The notes: generated by a model not told the origin, from the sequence alone. Positions 34,471-44,748 are shown, counted from the stretch's first letter. The stretch is DNA of 64,000 nt from Candidatus Dactylopiibacterium carminicum (GCF_014736495.1 NZ_MDUX01000005.1:34291-98290); one strand, 5' to 3'. Numbers and translations are program-made.

Positions 34471-35508
34471 CTATTCCTGGCTGGGCTGGATGTTGACGGG
34501 CAGTATTGCCGGGCCCCCGGGATGAGGTCCGGCCGTTCTGGTCCGCAGCAGGCTGGGCGGAAAGCCGAAGTGTTTGCGGAAGGCGGTCGAGAAATTGGCC
34601 TGGCTGTGATAGCCCGCGATCTCTGCTGCCTGGCCGACGCTCAGCCCGTGTTGCCGCATGGCTTCTGCCGCCCGATTGAGCCGCCGCTCGCGCAGGTAGT
34701 CGAAAATCGTCGTGGCGAAGGCCTCACGGAATTCGCGCTGCAGCGTCGTCGGATTGCAGCCCATGGTCTGGGCGATTTTGTTCATATCCAGCGTGTCGGC
34801 CAGGCCACTGTCGAGAAAGGTGCGCAAACGCCAGACACGTTGCCGGGATTCCCGGCTGTCAAATGGCACATCCTCAACGGTTGCGCTCAGCGCTTCCTGG
34901 ACCAGCATCAGGGCATGGTGTTCCTGGTGCAGGCCGAGCAGCAGCGGATCAAGGATGTCGGTCGCGAACAGCTGTCGGCCACTGTCGGCTGCAGCCTCTG
35001 ACGGCAGCCATTCTCGCCAGGTCAGGTGGCTGGTAAAGCGTGCAGGATCGAGCGTTGCCGAAGCGAACCACGCCGAGGTCAAGGTGATCACGATCATCTG
35101 CTCGCGCATGCCGGGCTGGTATTCGAGGACGAAGTCTGCTGGCGGCTCCACATGGATCAAGGCGCCGCACGGTCGAGCTGTTTCACCGCAACCGGCATCA
35201 AGCCTCAACGACTGCCCCCCGATGCTGACCTGGCCAGCACCTTCGAGCTTGAGAATGAGCTTGAGGCCGGCGTTTGGGACCGGGAAGGTGAGGGTTGTGG
35301 CGTCGTGATGGGTGACCGCCGAGCAGTGCAGGAAGAACCCCTCCCGAATCCGGGCCAATGTCAGCTGGCCGGCCTCTATCGTTGATGCACCTCGTCGCTC
35401 TGCCGCCAGAACCTGAGGACTGGTGGCCGGGCAGAACAGCGGGGCGGGAACGTCCGCTTCGCTGGGTTGCAGGCGACCGGGAGAGAATTTATTTGTAACA
35501 GCAAACAT
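34471..35508 (-). CDS. AraC-family regulator, PchR-like
   Basis: 345 residues with the ATG at 35508. A longer frame from 35589 would begin MRMIV, but those codons are the Fur-box itself, a common false start. The C-terminal AraC domain is clear: KIAQTMGCNPTTLQREFREA and SVGQAAEIAGYHSQANFSTA, then FRKHFGFPPS. The N-terminal half resembles iron-siderophore sensors of the PchR group. It is divergent from a TonB-dependent receptor, and PchR-type proteins activate such receptors when the ferric siderophore is present. The start is not backed by a strong ribosome site. Confidence 0.82.
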   Translation of the reverse strand: MFAVTNKFSPGRLQPSEADVPAPLFCPATSPQVLAAERRGASTIEAGQLTLARIREGFFLHCSAVTHHDATTLTFPVPNAGLKLILKLEGAGQVSIGGQSLRLDAGCGETARPCGALIHVEPPADFVLEYQPGMREQMIVITLTSAWFASATLDPARFTSHLTWREWLPSEAAADSGRQLFATDILDPLLLGLHQEHHALMLVQEALSATVEDVPFDSRESRQRVWRLRTFLDSGLADTLDMNKIAQTMGCNPTTLQREFREAFATTIFDYLRERRLNRAAEAMRQHGLSVGQAAEIAGYHSQANFSTAFRKHFGFPPSLLRTRTAGPHPGGPAILPVNIQPSQE

Positions 35509-35568
35509 TTTGCTTGCTTCGGGAAAAATGGTCCTGAGGTGATTTTGCAATACTAATTCCCTTTCATT

Positions 35569-35587
35569 AAAAACGACAATCATTCTC
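35569..35587. promoter_or_regulatory. Fur box between the AraC-type regulator and TonB-dependent receptor
   Basis: Read on the minus strand, GAGAATGATTGTCGTTTTT matches the 19-bp Fur consensus GATAATGATAATCATTATC closely, with an intact AATGATTGTC core. It lies 38 bp upstream of the receptor start and in the leader of the divergent regulator, so both are probably iron-repressed. Confidence 0.7.
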
Positions 35588-35624
35588 ATCTTCGGGTTGT
35601 CGTGGTTTCGAGGGGAAGCATCAG

Positions 35625-37640
35625 ATGAAGCACAAACAGATCCGCCGGCGTCATGCGCGGGCTTTGGCCCTGGCCATGGCCGGGGTATTCCAGGGGAGCC
35701 ATGCGCTGGCCGATGATCAGGTTCTGGCGCCGGTCACCGTGACAGACAGCGTGCCCAGTGAGGCGAGCAGCACGATCCCGGCGGAAGTCATCGAAGCGCG
35801 AAGGGCGCGCAACCTGAATGAACTGCTGCAAGGCGAAAACGGCGTCACTGTCGGCAGTGGAACGGCGATCGCGCAGAAGATCTATCTTCGTGGCATCGAG
35901 GATTCGATGCTGAACACCACGCTTGATGGTGCTGCGCAGAGCGGGCGGGCCTTCCATCACCAGTCACGGTTGTTGCTGGATCCGGAACTGATCAAGCAGG
36001 TCGAAATCGATCGCGGCAGTTCCCCGGCCAGCGCCGGGCCGGGCGCACTGGCCGGCTCCTTGCGGCTGACGACCAAAAATGGTCGCGATCTGTTGCGCAG
36101 CGGGCAGACCTTTGGCGGCATCGTGCGCGGTGGTGTCGCCAGCAACGAGGGGAGCCATTACGGTGCATCGCTCTACGGGCTGGCTGGCGAGACGGTCGAC
36201 TTCCTGTTGTCCGGCAACCGGGCCGACAACAAGGATTATGAAGACGGGGGCGGTCAGCGCCAGCACTACAGTGCGGCGACCGAAACCAGCGGCCTGGCAA
36301 AGTTCAACTGGCGTCCGGCACAAGGGCATGAGCTCAGTCTCGGTTATCAAAGTGTCGAGAACGAGGGCACGCGCTACCTGCGCCCGAATTTCTGGGAGGG
36401 GCAGGGCAATTCACTGATGCCGCAGACGACGCAGCGTGACACGCTGACCGCCGCCTACCGTTTCGCGGGTGACGATGTGCGGCCCGCGCTCGACATCAAT
36501 GTTTTCGCTGATGAGATGCAGGTCGAGCGGACCGCCGAAGCGGCGATGCCGCAGTTCAACAAACCGCTGGGCTATCGTTTCGGCGAGAAACTGAGTTCGG
36601 ACGGCATCAATGCGCTGGCCATCTCGAAGATCGCCGGCAGCACGCTGCGTTACGGGCTGAATCATCACACCTACCGGATGTCCGCGATCAATCCGCGCCC
36701 GCCGGTGATTTCCGGCAGCAGTGGGCAAGAGCGCAGCAAGGTGACCGGCGTCTTCGCCGAGAGTGAAACGCCATTGCTCGGCCATTTCCTGCTTGGGCTG
36801 GGCGCACGTTACGACTGGTACGGCTATACCGACAATCACGGTCAGGAATTTTCCAGCGATGGCCTGAGCCCGAATGCCAGCCTGACCTGGCTCGCCACCG
36901 ACGCGCTCAGCTTCCGCCTGGCCTCCTCCCGCACCCTGCGTGGGGCGGGTCTGAAGGAGGGCTTCTATGTCGACAACATGCGCTGGCGCAATGCCGCGGA
37001 TCTCCAGGAAGAAACCGCGAAGAACCACGAGATCGGCTTCACCTACGCGGAGGGCCCGTGGCACTTGAAGGGCGCGCTGTTCCGGATGCAGATCGAGAAT
37101 TTCATTACGACCACGACCGGTTCGTCATGGTTGATCGACAATGTCGGGACGATGAAGTCGAACGGCTATGAACTCGGTGGGGGTTGGCAGCAGGGCGACT
37201 TCCGGACCGGCCTGTCGGTCGCGCATGCCCGGCCGAAGCTGAATGGCTACGACCTCGGCGACGAAGCATACGGCCTTGGCGTGTCGACCGGCCGCAGCTG
37301 GCACTTCAATTTCGGCCACACCTGGCAGGCCTGGAATCTGGATCTCGAATGGATGACGCGTGTTGTCGAGCGACACAAGACGACCGAATACCTGATCTCC
37401 GAAAGCAGGGCGGTGACCAAGAACAAGGCGGGCTATGCCGTGCATGACCTGTATGCCAACTGGCATCCTCTCGGCAAGGATCGCGTCCGGGTGACTTTCA
37501 GCGTACGTAACCTGTTCGACAAGTCCTACTACGATCAGGCCAGCTTTGCCTATTACGTCGACGCTGCCGGAATCCAGTCGAACCGTGGCTTTGCGGAGCC
37601 TGGCCGGGATCTCCGTCTGGACCTGAGCTGGAAGTTCTAG
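35625..37640 (+). CDS. TonB-dependent outer-membrane receptor (siderophore or haem type)
   Basis: 671 residues, start ATG behind AGGGGAA. The signal peptide ends near SHALADDQ (residue 29) and is followed by a likely TonB box (LAPVTVTDS). The plug domain includes NLNELLQGENGVTVG, QKIYLRGIED and VEIDRGSSPASAGPGALAGS. The C-terminal barrel ends VRNLFDKSYY and DLSWKF with terminal Phe. It should import an iron complex using TonB energy. The Fur box and the PchR-like regulator upstream support an iron role; haem or catechol ligands cannot be told apart by eye. Confidence 0.92.
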   Translation: MKHKQIRRRHARALALAMAGVFQGSHALADDQVLAPVTVTDSVPSEASSTIPAEVIEARRARNLNELLQGENGVTVGSGTAIAQKIYLRGIEDSMLNTTLDGAAQSGRAFHHQSRLLLDPELIKQVEIDRGSSPASAGPGALAGSLRLTTKNGRDLLRSGQTFGGIVRGGVASNEGSHYGASLYGLAGETVDFLLSGNRADNKDYEDGGGQRQHYSAATETSGLAKFNWRPAQGHELSLGYQSVENEGTRYLRPNFWEGQGNSLMPQTTQRDTLTAAYRFAGDDVRPALDINVFADEMQVERTAEAAMPQFNKPLGYRFGEKLSSDGINALAISKIAGSTLRYGLNHHTYRMSAINPRPPVISGSSGQERSKVTGVFAESETPLLGHFLLGLGARYDWYGYTDNHGQEFSSDGLSPNASLTWLATDALSFRLASSRTLRGAGLKEGFYVDNMRWRNAADLQEETAKNHEIGFTYAEGPWHLKGALFRMQIENFITTTTGSSWLIDNVGTMKSNGYELGGGWQQGDFRTGLSVAHARPKLNGYDLGDEAYGLGVSTGRSWHFNFGHTWQAWNLDLEWMTRVVERHKTTEYLISESRAVTKNKAGYAVHDLYANWHPLGKDRVRVTFSVRNLFDKSYYDQASFAYYVDAAGIQSNRGFAEPGRDLRLDLSWKF

Positions 37641-37645
37641 CCTCG

Positions 37646-37670
37646 CAGCCCCCGGCACGGTCGGGGGCTG
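37646..37670. terminator. hairpin after the TonB-dependent receptor gene
   Basis: CAGCCCCCG pairs with CGGGGGCTG around a 7-base loop, six bases past the receptor stop and eight bases from the stop of the convergent DUF2917 gene, so it may serve both. Confidence 0.6.
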
Positions 37671-37677
37671 CTCCACG

Positions 37678-37944
37678 TCAGGCGGCTATGCCGTCCAGAG
37701 GGCGCGTCTTCACGGATTCATCGATACCCGGACGGATCTCGACTCGCGCCTCATCCTGCGCATCGAGCAGCAGCTTCCCGGCATTGCGCGTCCGGTGCTC
37801 CGCGCCCGCCTCAAGCACGAAATCCTCCGGGCGTCCCGTTTCCGTGAGCCATACCTTGCCGCTGAGAAGCCTGAGCTGACTGTCGGCCGGTAGTTCCAGC
37901 ACGCACAGTTTTCTGCTGACGACAATGGTGAGCTGTTTTGTCAT
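37678..37944 (-). CDS. DUF2917 domain protein
   Basis: 88 residues from an ATG behind GAGAGAC. The single beta-rich domain has the DUF2917 pattern: LELPADSQLRLLSGKVWLTE, then a Gly/Asp turn (GRPEDFVLEAGAEH) and DAQDEARVEIRP. The family's function is unknown. It is divergent from a GcvA-like LysR regulator, an arrangement seen repeatedly in betaproteobacteria, so the regulator probably controls it. No membrane segment or signal is seen. Confidence 0.75.
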   Translation of the reverse strand: MTKQLTIVVSRKLCVLELPADSQLRLLSGKVWLTETGRPEDFVLEAGAEHRTRNAGKLLLDAQDEARVEIRPGIDESVKTRPLDGIAA

Positions 37945-38054
37945 GATATGTCTCTCGCGAAATTCGTCGGGGCAGCGGATGGTTTTGATTCTGTGTGCTC
38001 CGGGTGCCTGCGACAAACGACATTTATTTCACGACTTGTGAATGGGGCTCACCT

Positions 38055-38999
38055 ATGGAAACGCCGGTCAGACTTCCTCCGCTGAGCATGCTGAAGGTGT
38101 TCGAGGCTGCCGCCCGCCAGGGGGGCTTCAGTCTGGCGGCCAAGGAACTGCAAGTGACGCACAGCGCGGTCAGCCACCAGATCCGCGCACTGGAGGATCT
38201 GCTCGGCTTCGCGCTGTTCCATCGCAGCGGGCGGGGCGTGCAGCTCACTCCCGCCGGTCTGGAGCTGGCGACCAAGCTCAACGACGTGCTGTGCGATCTG
38301 GGGCGCACGCTGACCCGGCTTTCCCAGCGCACCAATCCACGCCGCCTTACGGTGACCACCATGCCTTCGTTCGCCGCGCGCTGGCTGGCACCCCGTGTCG
38401 GAGAGTTCATCGAGCAGGAGCCCGGCATCGAACTCAACATCCTGACCACGTCCGAAGTCCTCGATTTCGCGCGCGATGGCGTCGATGTGGCGATCCGTTT
38501 TGGCTTCGGCGAATATCCCGGACAGCGGGCCGATCTGCTGATGCGCGACGAGATGCTGGTGGTGGCAGCACCGGGTTTGCTGCAAGGGCATCCACCGATC
38601 GTGCCCGAGGCCCTGCGTGACTGGTCCTTGCTGCGTTCAGACGGGGAATTCTGGCGGGCATGGTTCGAGCGTGCCGGGCTGGACTGGCCGGAGCCGCGTG
38701 GCGGCCTCTTCTTCAACGACTCTGCGCTGGTATTGCAGGCCGCGATCGATGGCCGCGGCATCGCCTTGACGCGGCGCAGCCTGTGCCAGCAGGAGCTGGA
38801 CAATGGCCGCCTGATTCAGGTCTTCACCGAAACCCTGCCCAATGCGCGAGCCTATTGGTACGTCACACCCGGCGGGGTACAGGAATCAGCGCTCGCCGCC
38901 CGATTCCGCGCCTGGGTCTTTGCCCAGGCCGCAGCCTGCCCGCCTGTGGCGGACGGCATTCCGGTGGATGACAGGGCGCTGGAGCGCTGCATCCATTGA
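38055..38999 (+). CDS. LysR-family regulator, GcvA-like
   Basis: 314 residues; the ATG at 38055 fits the family start better than an earlier in-frame codon. The N-terminal winged helix-turn-helix is LPPLSMLKVFEAAARQGGFS and AAKELQVTHSAVSHQIRALE, followed by the substrate-binding fold (RWLAPRVGEFIEQEPGIELN, DGVDVAIRFGFGEYPG, GRGIALTRRSL). It belongs to the GcvA-like branch that often regulates a neighbouring small gene. It is divergent from the DUF2917 gene across a 110-bp gap. Confidence 0.88.
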   Translation: METPVRLPPLSMLKVFEAAARQGGFSLAAKELQVTHSAVSHQIRALEDLLGFALFHRSGRGVQLTPAGLELATKLNDVLCDLGRTLTRLSQRTNPRRLTVTTMPSFAARWLAPRVGEFIEQEPGIELNILTTSEVLDFARDGVDVAIRFGFGEYPGQRADLLMRDEMLVVAAPGLLQGHPPIVPEALRDWSLLRSDGEFWRAWFERAGLDWPEPRGGLFFNDSALVLQAAIDGRGIALTRRSLCQQELDNGRLIQVFTETLPNARAYWYVTPGGVQESALAARFRAWVFAQAAACPPVADGIPVDDRALERCIH

Positions 39000-39060
39000 A
39001 AACCCGCCGGAATATCCCCACAGGCGCGCATCTAGGTGTTCGAAACCGGGGGGGCTTTGT

Positions 39061-39615
39061 TTAGAAGGTATTGACTCGGTAGCTGCAGCCGGCCAGCACC
39101 TTGCCCGGATGCGTGATCACTGTCGACACCTCCAGGCTGATCACGGTATTGATCGTCTCCTTCACGCCTGAGACCTGCTCCAGGGTGTGATGGACGACGC
39201 GCATGGCCATGTACTTGAAGGCGTCGTCGCGGATCGGTTCCTCGATCTTCAATCGCTCTGCGATGGTCTGCGGTTTCACATCATCCAGGGCTGCAAGCAG
39301 GGCGCCGGAGGCCATGGCGATGCGCCGGGTTTCCAGACCGAACACCTGGATCGGGGTCGCAAGCTCGTATTCGTAGAGGAAGGGGTTGTCCGATTCGAGT
39401 TTCCGCAGGCCGAGGGTTTGCGGATCCTTGCTGACCACCGAGGCGTAGTCGAGATAGGTCGGCACGTCGTAGGCACATTCGATCATGCGGACCGGGTCCA
39501 CGCGGGCGGGGTCGCGTTCGCGCACCTGCTCCTGAGCCCAGGACGCCGAGGATTGGAAAAGACAAAACAATGGCAGGAGCGTTGCTGCCAGGTGGCGCTT
39601 AAGGACTGGTTCCAT
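39061..39615 (-). CDS. secreted protein of unknown function
   Basis: 184 residues. A signal peptide (about residues 1-27, hydrophobic LAATLLPLFCLF, cleavage near SWAQ) directs it out of the cytoplasm. The mature part is mixed alpha/beta with Cys residues in RMIECAYDV and LAGCSYRVN that could form a disulphide. I do not recognise a family. The region between it and the convergent LysR gene is short. It lies 109 bp downstream of the alpha/beta hydrolase gene on the same strand and could be expressed from it. Confidence 0.65.
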   Translation of the reverse strand: MEPVLKRHLAATLLPLFCLFQSSASWAQEQVRERDPARVDPVRMIECAYDVPTYLDYASVVSKDPQTLGLRKLESDNPFLYEYELATPIQVFGLETRRIAMASGALLAALDDVKPQTIAERLKIEEPIRDDAFKYMAMRVVHHTLEQVSGVKETINTVISLEVSTVITHPGKVLAGCSYRVNTF

Positions 39616-39723
39616 GTTTGTAACCGGGGGATGAAGGAAAAAAAGGATGGGCGCTCGAAGGCTTGTGGGCCTTCGCTTGCCTTCAGAGCGGGTGGGTGCA
39701 AGGCATGGCTGCCTTGCGTGGGC

Positions 39724-40794
39724 TCACCCGAGGGTGTTGTCCAGCCAGGCCCACGCCGCCGCCTGTTGTTCGGCGGTGAAGGTGTGGCCGCTGGGCCAGG
39801 CCCTGTGGGTGAAGTGCTCGGTGGCGCCCCAGGCCTGCCACACGCGCGCCATGCGCGCGGCGGCAGCTTCGACCGAAGCGAGTGGAAAGAGTGTGTCGGC
39901 GTCGCCCGAGTACAGCAGAAAAGGCTTGGGCGCGGCCAGGCTGGCCAGATCCGGGTGGTCCAGTTCGCGCAGCAGGCCGGGGTGGATCATGTGCCAGGCC
40001 GAGTTGCCGCGGATGCTGTTGTTGCCCGGGCTCATCAGGTCGGTCGCGCGCGCCATCCAGCAGACGGCCACGCAGGCCTGGATCGCATCGCTGAGCGCCG
40101 TGGCTTGCCAGGCGCGGAAGGCGCCGAGTGAGAAGCCGACGGCGGCGAGCCGGCGCGCATCGATCTGCGGCAGGCTGGCAAGGAAAGCGGCGGCGCGCGT
40201 GTCCTCCAGCGCCATCAGGCCGGCCAGCGAGCTGCCGAGATTGAAGAAATTGGCGGCCAGCGCCTGCTGCCGTTCGTAGTCGAGGCCACCACGCTCGCCC
40301 CAGCCGAGCGCATCGGTGGCGAACACGGCATAGCCGCGCCGTGCCAGCGCATCGCCAGGCATGTGGCCTTCGAACACCTTGGCGGCCCATTGCTGCGAGG
40401 ACGCGAGCCGGGCTTCATCCTGCAGCGGGCTGATCCACTTCTCCTTGCCGATGTCGAAGCGCGAGCCGTGGTCGTGGTACATCACCACGGCGGGGAAGGG
40501 GCCGTCGCCCTTGGGCAGCAGCAGCAGGCCGGTGACGCGTGCATCGCGCGTGAGGTTGAAGGCGATGCGCCGGGCGAGGTGGTCGCCACGGTCTTCCTCG
40601 GCCAGCACTTCAGGCGCGAACGGAGTGTCGTCCGCCAGCTGCAGCGTGAGTTGCCAGACGTGCGCACGCGCCTGTTCTCGCCAGGCAGCAAGATCGGGAG
40701 TGCCGGGGCGCCAGGCGAGCGGATAGTCCAGCCGGGCCTTGAGGGATTCGAAATGCGCCGGCAGGCCGTCGGCGCGGACGGCGTCAGCCGGCAT
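39724..40794 (-). CDS. cytoplasmic alpha/beta hydrolase, paralogue of the 5.8-kb gene
   Basis: 356 residues, no signal peptide. The fold and motifs match the secreted protein at 5773-6930: VVMYHDHGSRFDIGKEKW, ATDALGWGERGG, nucleophile in GFSLGAFRAW, acid in YSGDADTLFP and His in SGHTFTAEQQ. The two thus differ mainly in location. The substrate is unknown; by analogy it may split esters from imported sugars. The gene overlaps the end of ftsY by 11 bases, so it is cotranscribed with it, an odd partner for a sugar esterase. Confidence 0.8.
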   Translation of the reverse strand: MPADAVRADGLPAHFESLKARLDYPLAWRPGTPDLAAWREQARAHVWQLTLQLADDTPFAPEVLAEEDRGDHLARRIAFNLTRDARVTGLLLLPKGDGPFPAVVMYHDHGSRFDIGKEKWISPLQDEARLASSQQWAAKVFEGHMPGDALARRGYAVFATDALGWGERGGLDYERQQALAANFFNLGSSLAGLMALEDTRAAAFLASLPQIDARRLAAVGFSLGAFRAWQATALSDAIQACVAVCWMARATDLMSPGNNSIRGNSAWHMIHPGLLRELDHPDLASLAAPKPFLLYSGDADTLFPLASVEAAAARMARVWQAWGATEHFTHRAWPSGHTFTAEQQAAAWAWLDNTLG

Positions 40795-41833
40795 GCGGCG
40801 CCTCCCGGGGTTCGTCGCCGTACACGATGGCGGCGACGAATTCCCTGGCGTCGAAGGGTTGCAGGTCGTCCATGCCTTCGCCGACGCCGATGAAGCGCAG
40901 CGGGCGTGGATGCTGACGCGCGATGGCGGCGATCACGCCGCCCTTGGCGGTGCCGTCGAGCTTGGTGATGATCAGGCCGGTGACGCCGATGGCGGCATCG
41001 AAGGCCTTGAGCTGCGCGAGCGCGTTCTGGCCGACGTTGCCGTCGAGCACCAGCAGCACCTCATGCGGGCCGCTGGGTTCGGCCTTCTGGATCACGCGGC
41101 GCACCTTGGCGATCTCTTCCATCAGGTGCAGTTGCGTGGGAAGTCGCCCGGCGGTGTCGACCATCACCACGTCGATGTTGCGTGCCTTGGCAGCATTGAT
41201 CGCATCGAAGGCGACAGCGGCGGGGTCGCCGCCATCCTGGGCGATCACCCTCACGTCGTTGCGTCTTCCCCATTCCTGCAACTGCTCGCGCGCTGCGGCG
41301 CGGAAGGTGTCGCCGGCTGCCAGCAGCACGCTCTTGCCCTGGCGCTGGAAGTGATGGGCGAGCTTGCCGATGGAGGTGGTCTTGCCGGCGCCGTTCACGC
41401 CCGCGAGCATCAGGATGCAGGGTTTGTGGCCGTCGACGCCGAGTGGCTGCTGCAGCGGAGTGAGCAGCTTTTCCAGCGCTTCGGCCAGGGCCTGTTGCAA
41501 CTGGGCGCCGGTTTCCAGTTTGTCGTGCTTCCAGCGCCTGCGCAGCTCGGCGATCAAGGTGTTGGTGGCCTCCACGCCGCAATCGGCCATCAGCAGCGTG
41601 GTTTCCAGTTCTTCGAGCAGATCCTCGTCGATCTTGCGGCGCGAGAAGATGTCTCCCAGCGCGCCGATCTGTTCGCGGGTACGTGACAGGCCTTTCTTCA
41701 GACGCGAGAGCCAGGATGTCTGCACCGGGGCGTCGGTTGCGGCAGGGCTGGTCTGCGGTGCCGCGGGTGCGGCAGGCGTTTCGGTGGTGGTGGGCGTGTC
41801 GGCGGGGGAATTCTTCTTGAAGAAACTAAACAT
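40784..41833 (-). CDS. ftsY: signal recognition particle receptor
   Basis: 349 residues. An acidic/Pro-Thr-rich A region (residues 1-40) precedes the helical N domain (about 45-130). The GTPase domain has the P-loop GVNGAGKT at 145-152, DTAGR at 226-230 and [10 protein letters not shown] at 290-299. FtsY docks ribosome-SRP complexes at the membrane for cotranslational insertion. It is divergent from the M16 peptidase genes with a 92-bp gap. The next gene downstream overlaps its end. Confidence 0.97.
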   Translation of the reverse strand: MFSFFKKNSPADTPTTTETPAAPAAPQTSPAATDAPVQTSWLSRLKKGLSRTREQIGALGDIFSRRKIDEDLLEELETTLLMADCGVEATNTLIAELRRRWKHDKLETGAQLQQALAEALEKLLTPLQQPLGVDGHKPCILMLAGVNGAGKTTSIGKLAHHFQRQGKSVLLAAGDTFRAAAREQLQEWGRRNDVRVIAQDGGDPAAVAFDAINAAKARNIDVVMVDTAGRLPTQLHLMEEIAKVRRVIQKAEPSGPHEVLLVLDGNVGQNALAQLKAFDAAIGVTGLIITKLDGTAKGGVIAAIARQHPRPLRFIGVGEGMDDLQPFDAREFVAAIVYGDEPREAPHAG

Positions 41834-41925
41834 CGGTGGGTCCGGTCAGAGCGCTGTCTGCGTTGGGCTATGATGCGGCGCGGCCGTCTGCCAGCCGCCA
41901 GAAAAAACACAGGAAAGTCTATCAG

Positions 41926-43308
41926 ATGAGCCTCTTCCCTCTTGCTTTGCGGGCCCTGCTGGGTGCCTGCCTGCTCGCCGCATTGCCGGCGCTGGCCAAT
42001 CCGTTCGAGACCACGCTGGATAACGGTCTCAAGGTGATCGTCAAGGAAGACCACCGCGCGCCTACGGTGACGCACATGGTCTGGTACCGCGTCGGCAGTC
42101 TGGACGAGTTCAATGGCACCACGGGTGTCGCGCATGCGCTGGAGCACATGATGTTCAAGGGCACCGCGCAACACGGCCCGGGTGAATTCAACAAGCTGGT
42201 GGCCGCTGCCGGCGGGCGCGACAACGCCTTCACCAATCAGGACTACACCGCCTATTTCCAGCTCATCCCGCGCGAACGGCTGGCGCAGATGATGGCGCTG
42301 GAAGCCGACCGCATGGCCAATCTGGTGATCCAGGACGATCTCTTCGCCAAGGAGATCGAGGTCATCAAGGAGGAGCGCCGCTGGCGCACCGACGACAAGC
42401 CCCGCGCCAGGCTCTACGAGACGCTGATGGCCGCCGTCTACAACGCGCATCCCTACGGCCGCCCGGTGATCGGCTGGATGCCGGATCTGGACAACATGAG
42501 CGCGCAGGATCTGCGTGACTGGTACGCACGCTGGTACGGCCCCAACAACGCCGTGCTGGTGGTGGTGGGCGACGTCGATCACGAAACCGTGTTCAGACAG
42601 GCGCAGGAAACCTACGGCAAGCTGCCGGCACGTGTGCTGCCGGTGCGCAAGGCGCAGACCGAGCCGGCACAGGCCGGTGTGCGGCGTGTCACCGTGAAGG
42701 CGCCCGCCGAGCTGCCCTATCTGATGCTCGCCTGGCGTGCGCCGGCGCTGACTTCCTTCGACAGCCAGAATCCCCAGGTGCGTCAGGCCATGGCATTGCA
42801 GCTGCTCTCCGCCGTGCTCGACGGTTATGACGGCGCACGCCTGAACCGGGGCCTGGTGCGCGAACGCAAGCTGGCGGTGTCGGCCGGCGCAGGGTATGAC
42901 CCCGTTTCGCGCGGACAGCAGAGCCTGTTCCTGCTCGAAGGTGTGCCAGCCAAGGGGGTGAGCGTGGCCAGGCTGGAGGCCGCCTTGCGCGGCGAGATCG
43001 CCCGTGTGGCCAAGAATGGCGTAACGAGCGCCGAGCTCTCGCGCATCAAGGCGCAGATGCTGGCCGGCAAGGTGTTCTCGCAGGATTCCAACATGGGGCA
43101 GGCGATGCAGATCGCCTCGCTGGAGATGGGCGGTTTTTCGTGGCGCGATGAGGACACCTGGTTCGAAGCCCTGCGCGGCATCCGTGCGGACGAGGTGCAG
43201 GCCGCGGCGAAGCTGCTGCTCGGCGACGACACCCTGACCGTGGCCGAGCTGGTGCCCCAACCCGTCGATCCCAAGGCGCAACAACAAGCGCCGGACTTCA
43301 AGTACTGA
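41926..43308 (+). CDS. M16 family zinc metallopeptidase, catalytic member
   Basis: 460 residues, start ATG behind AGGAAAG. A signal peptide ends at PALANPF (residue 24). The inverted zinc motif is complete: HALEH (His70, Glu73, His74), with the distal Glu near residue 150 ([12 protein letters not shown]). The C-terminal half has the second M16 fold. The enzyme should degrade or process peptides in the periplasm, as a pair with the next gene. Such pairs (PqqL/YmxG-like) flanking ftsY are common in proteobacteria. Confidence 0.93.
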   Translation: MSLFPLALRALLGACLLAALPALANPFETTLDNGLKVIVKEDHRAPTVTHMVWYRVGSLDEFNGTTGVAHALEHMMFKGTAQHGPGEFNKLVAAAGGRDNAFTNQDYTAYFQLIPRERLAQMMALEADRMANLVIQDDLFAKEIEVIKEERRWRTDDKPRARLYETLMAAVYNAHPYGRPVIGWMPDLDNMSAQDLRDWYARWYGPNNAVLVVVGDVDHETVFRQAQETYGKLPARVLPVRKAQTEPAQAGVRRVTVKAPAELPYLMLAWRAPALTSFDSQNPQVRQAMALQLLSAVLDGYDGARLNRGLVRERKLAVSAGAGYDPVSRGQQSLFLLEGVPAKGVSVARLEAALRGEIARVAKNGVTSAELSRIKAQMLAGKVFSQDSNMGQAMQIASLEMGGFSWRDEDTWFEALRGIRADEVQAAAKLLLGDDTLTVAELVPQPVDPKAQQQAPDFKY

Positions 43309-43333
43309 GCCGGAATTGAACTGGAAGAAAGCC

Positions 43334-44638
43334 ATGAAACTGTTCCTGACCTGCCTGTTCTCCCTTTGCACGGCTGCTGCCCAGGCTGCCGTGCCGATCC
43401 AGCACTGGACCACACCCAACGGCGCGCGCGTGCTCTTCGTCGAAAGCCGCAACCTGCCGATGCTCGATGTGCAGCTTGATTTCGCCGCTGGCTCGGCCTT
43501 CGACCCGGCTGGCAAGCCCGGCGTGGCCTCCTTCACCCACAGCCTGCTGGATGCGGGGCTAGGGCGCGGCAAGCAGGCGCTGGACGAAAATGCCATCACC
43601 GATCGCTTTGCCGACGTGGGCGCGCGCTTTGGCGGCGGGCTGGACGACGACCGCGCCAGCCTCGGCCTGCGCGTGCTGAGCCACGCGCAGGAGCGCGATG
43701 CCGCGCTGGCCCTGATGGCCCGCATCGTCGCGGAGCCTGTGTTCCCGGAAGCGGTGCTCGAGCGTGAGCGCAGCCGCGCCATCGCCGGCCTGCGTGAATC
43801 GCTGACGCAGCCTGCCGCGATCCTCGAGCGGCGTTTTGCACAGCTCACCTATGGCCGTCATCCTTACGGCGTCACGCTGGCGGAAAAGGATCTGGCCGGC
43901 ATCAAGCGTCAGGATCTGGTAGATTTCCACCGCCGCTACTACGTGGCGGACAACGCGCAGGTCAGCATCGTGGGTGACGTTTCACGCGAGGAAGCCGAGC
44001 GCATCGCCAGCGCGCTGGTGGCCCGTCTGCCGGCCGGCAACGGCGCGCCCGCGCTGCCGGAAGTGCTCCCCTCTGCCAGCGCCACCGAGCGCATCGCGCA
44101 TCCGTCCGCGCAGGCGCACGTGGCCATCGGCATGCCGGCGCTCAAACGTGGCGATCCGGACCAGATGGCACTCTCCGTCGGCAACTACACGCTCGGAGGC
44201 GGTGGTTTCAACGCCCGCCTGATGAAGGAGATCCGCGATCAGCGCGGGTTGGCCTATGGTGCTTACAGCTATTTCGCCCCGATGAAGGCCGAGGGCCTGT
44301 TCCGCATCGGGTTGCAGACCAAGGCCGAGCAGGCCGAGGAGGCCGTGCGCGTGGCGCAGGAAACGCTGGCGAAATTCCTTCAGGAAGGCCCCAGCGAGGC
44401 CGAGCTGGCCGCCGCCAAGGCCAATCTGATCAACAGTTTCGCACTCAGCCTGGACAGCAACTCCAAGCTGCTCGGCCAGGTGGCGGACATCGGCTTCTAC
44501 CGCCGGCCGCTGGATTCGCTGGATACCTACGCCGCCCGCGTGCAGGCCGTGACGCTGGAGGACATCCGCGCCGCCTTCGCGCGTCACGTGAAACCGGAAA
44601 ACCTGGTGACGGTGATCGTGGGGGGCAAGAGTCGATAG
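43334..44638 (+). CDS. M16 family peptidase-like partner without zinc motif
   Basis: 434 residues from an ATG behind GGAAGAAA, 25 bp after the catalytic gene. The signal peptide ends near AQAAVP. The zinc motif is degenerate (THSLLDA at residues 68-74 in place of HxxEH), so this subunit cannot bind zinc normally. The M16 substrate-grip motif is kept: [14 protein letters not shown]. It should form a heterodimer with the upstream protein, like the non-catalytic chains of mitochondrial processing peptidase. Confidence 0.92.
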   Translation: MKLFLTCLFSLCTAAAQAAVPIQHWTTPNGARVLFVESRNLPMLDVQLDFAAGSAFDPAGKPGVASFTHSLLDAGLGRGKQALDENAITDRFADVGARFGGGLDDDRASLGLRVLSHAQERDAALALMARIVAEPVFPEAVLERERSRAIAGLRESLTQPAAILERRFAQLTYGRHPYGVTLAEKDLAGIKRQDLVDFHRRYYVADNAQVSIVGDVSREEAERIASALVARLPAGNGAPALPEVLPSASATERIAHPSAQAHVAIGMPALKRGDPDQMALSVGNYTLGGGGFNARLMKEIRDQRGLAYGAYSYFAPMKAEGLFRIGLQTKAEQAEEAVRVAQETLAKFLQEGPSEAELAAAKANLINSFALSLDSNSKLLGQVADIGFYRRPLDSLDTYAARVQAVTLEDIRAAFARHVKPENLVTVIVGGKSR

Positions 44639-44682
44639 CAGGGAGTGTGGAGTCGGGCGTTGGTCTCGCCGCCGGGCCGTGG

Positions 44683-44748
44683 GTCGGGCTTTAGCCTGAC
44701 ACCGCCTCTCGCCCACCTGCCCAGCGAGTAGGGTGCGCCATGCGCACC
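44683..44748. repeat. two dispersed palindromes in a convergent gap
   Basis: GTCGGGCTTTAGCCTGAC (44683-44700) and GGTGCGCCATGCGCACC (44732-44748) are members of two palindrome families found elsewhere in the window. The first matches copies at 14359, 45355 and 45393; the second matches copies at 25248 and 25295 and, like 25295, is preceded by GTAG. Confidence 0.7.
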
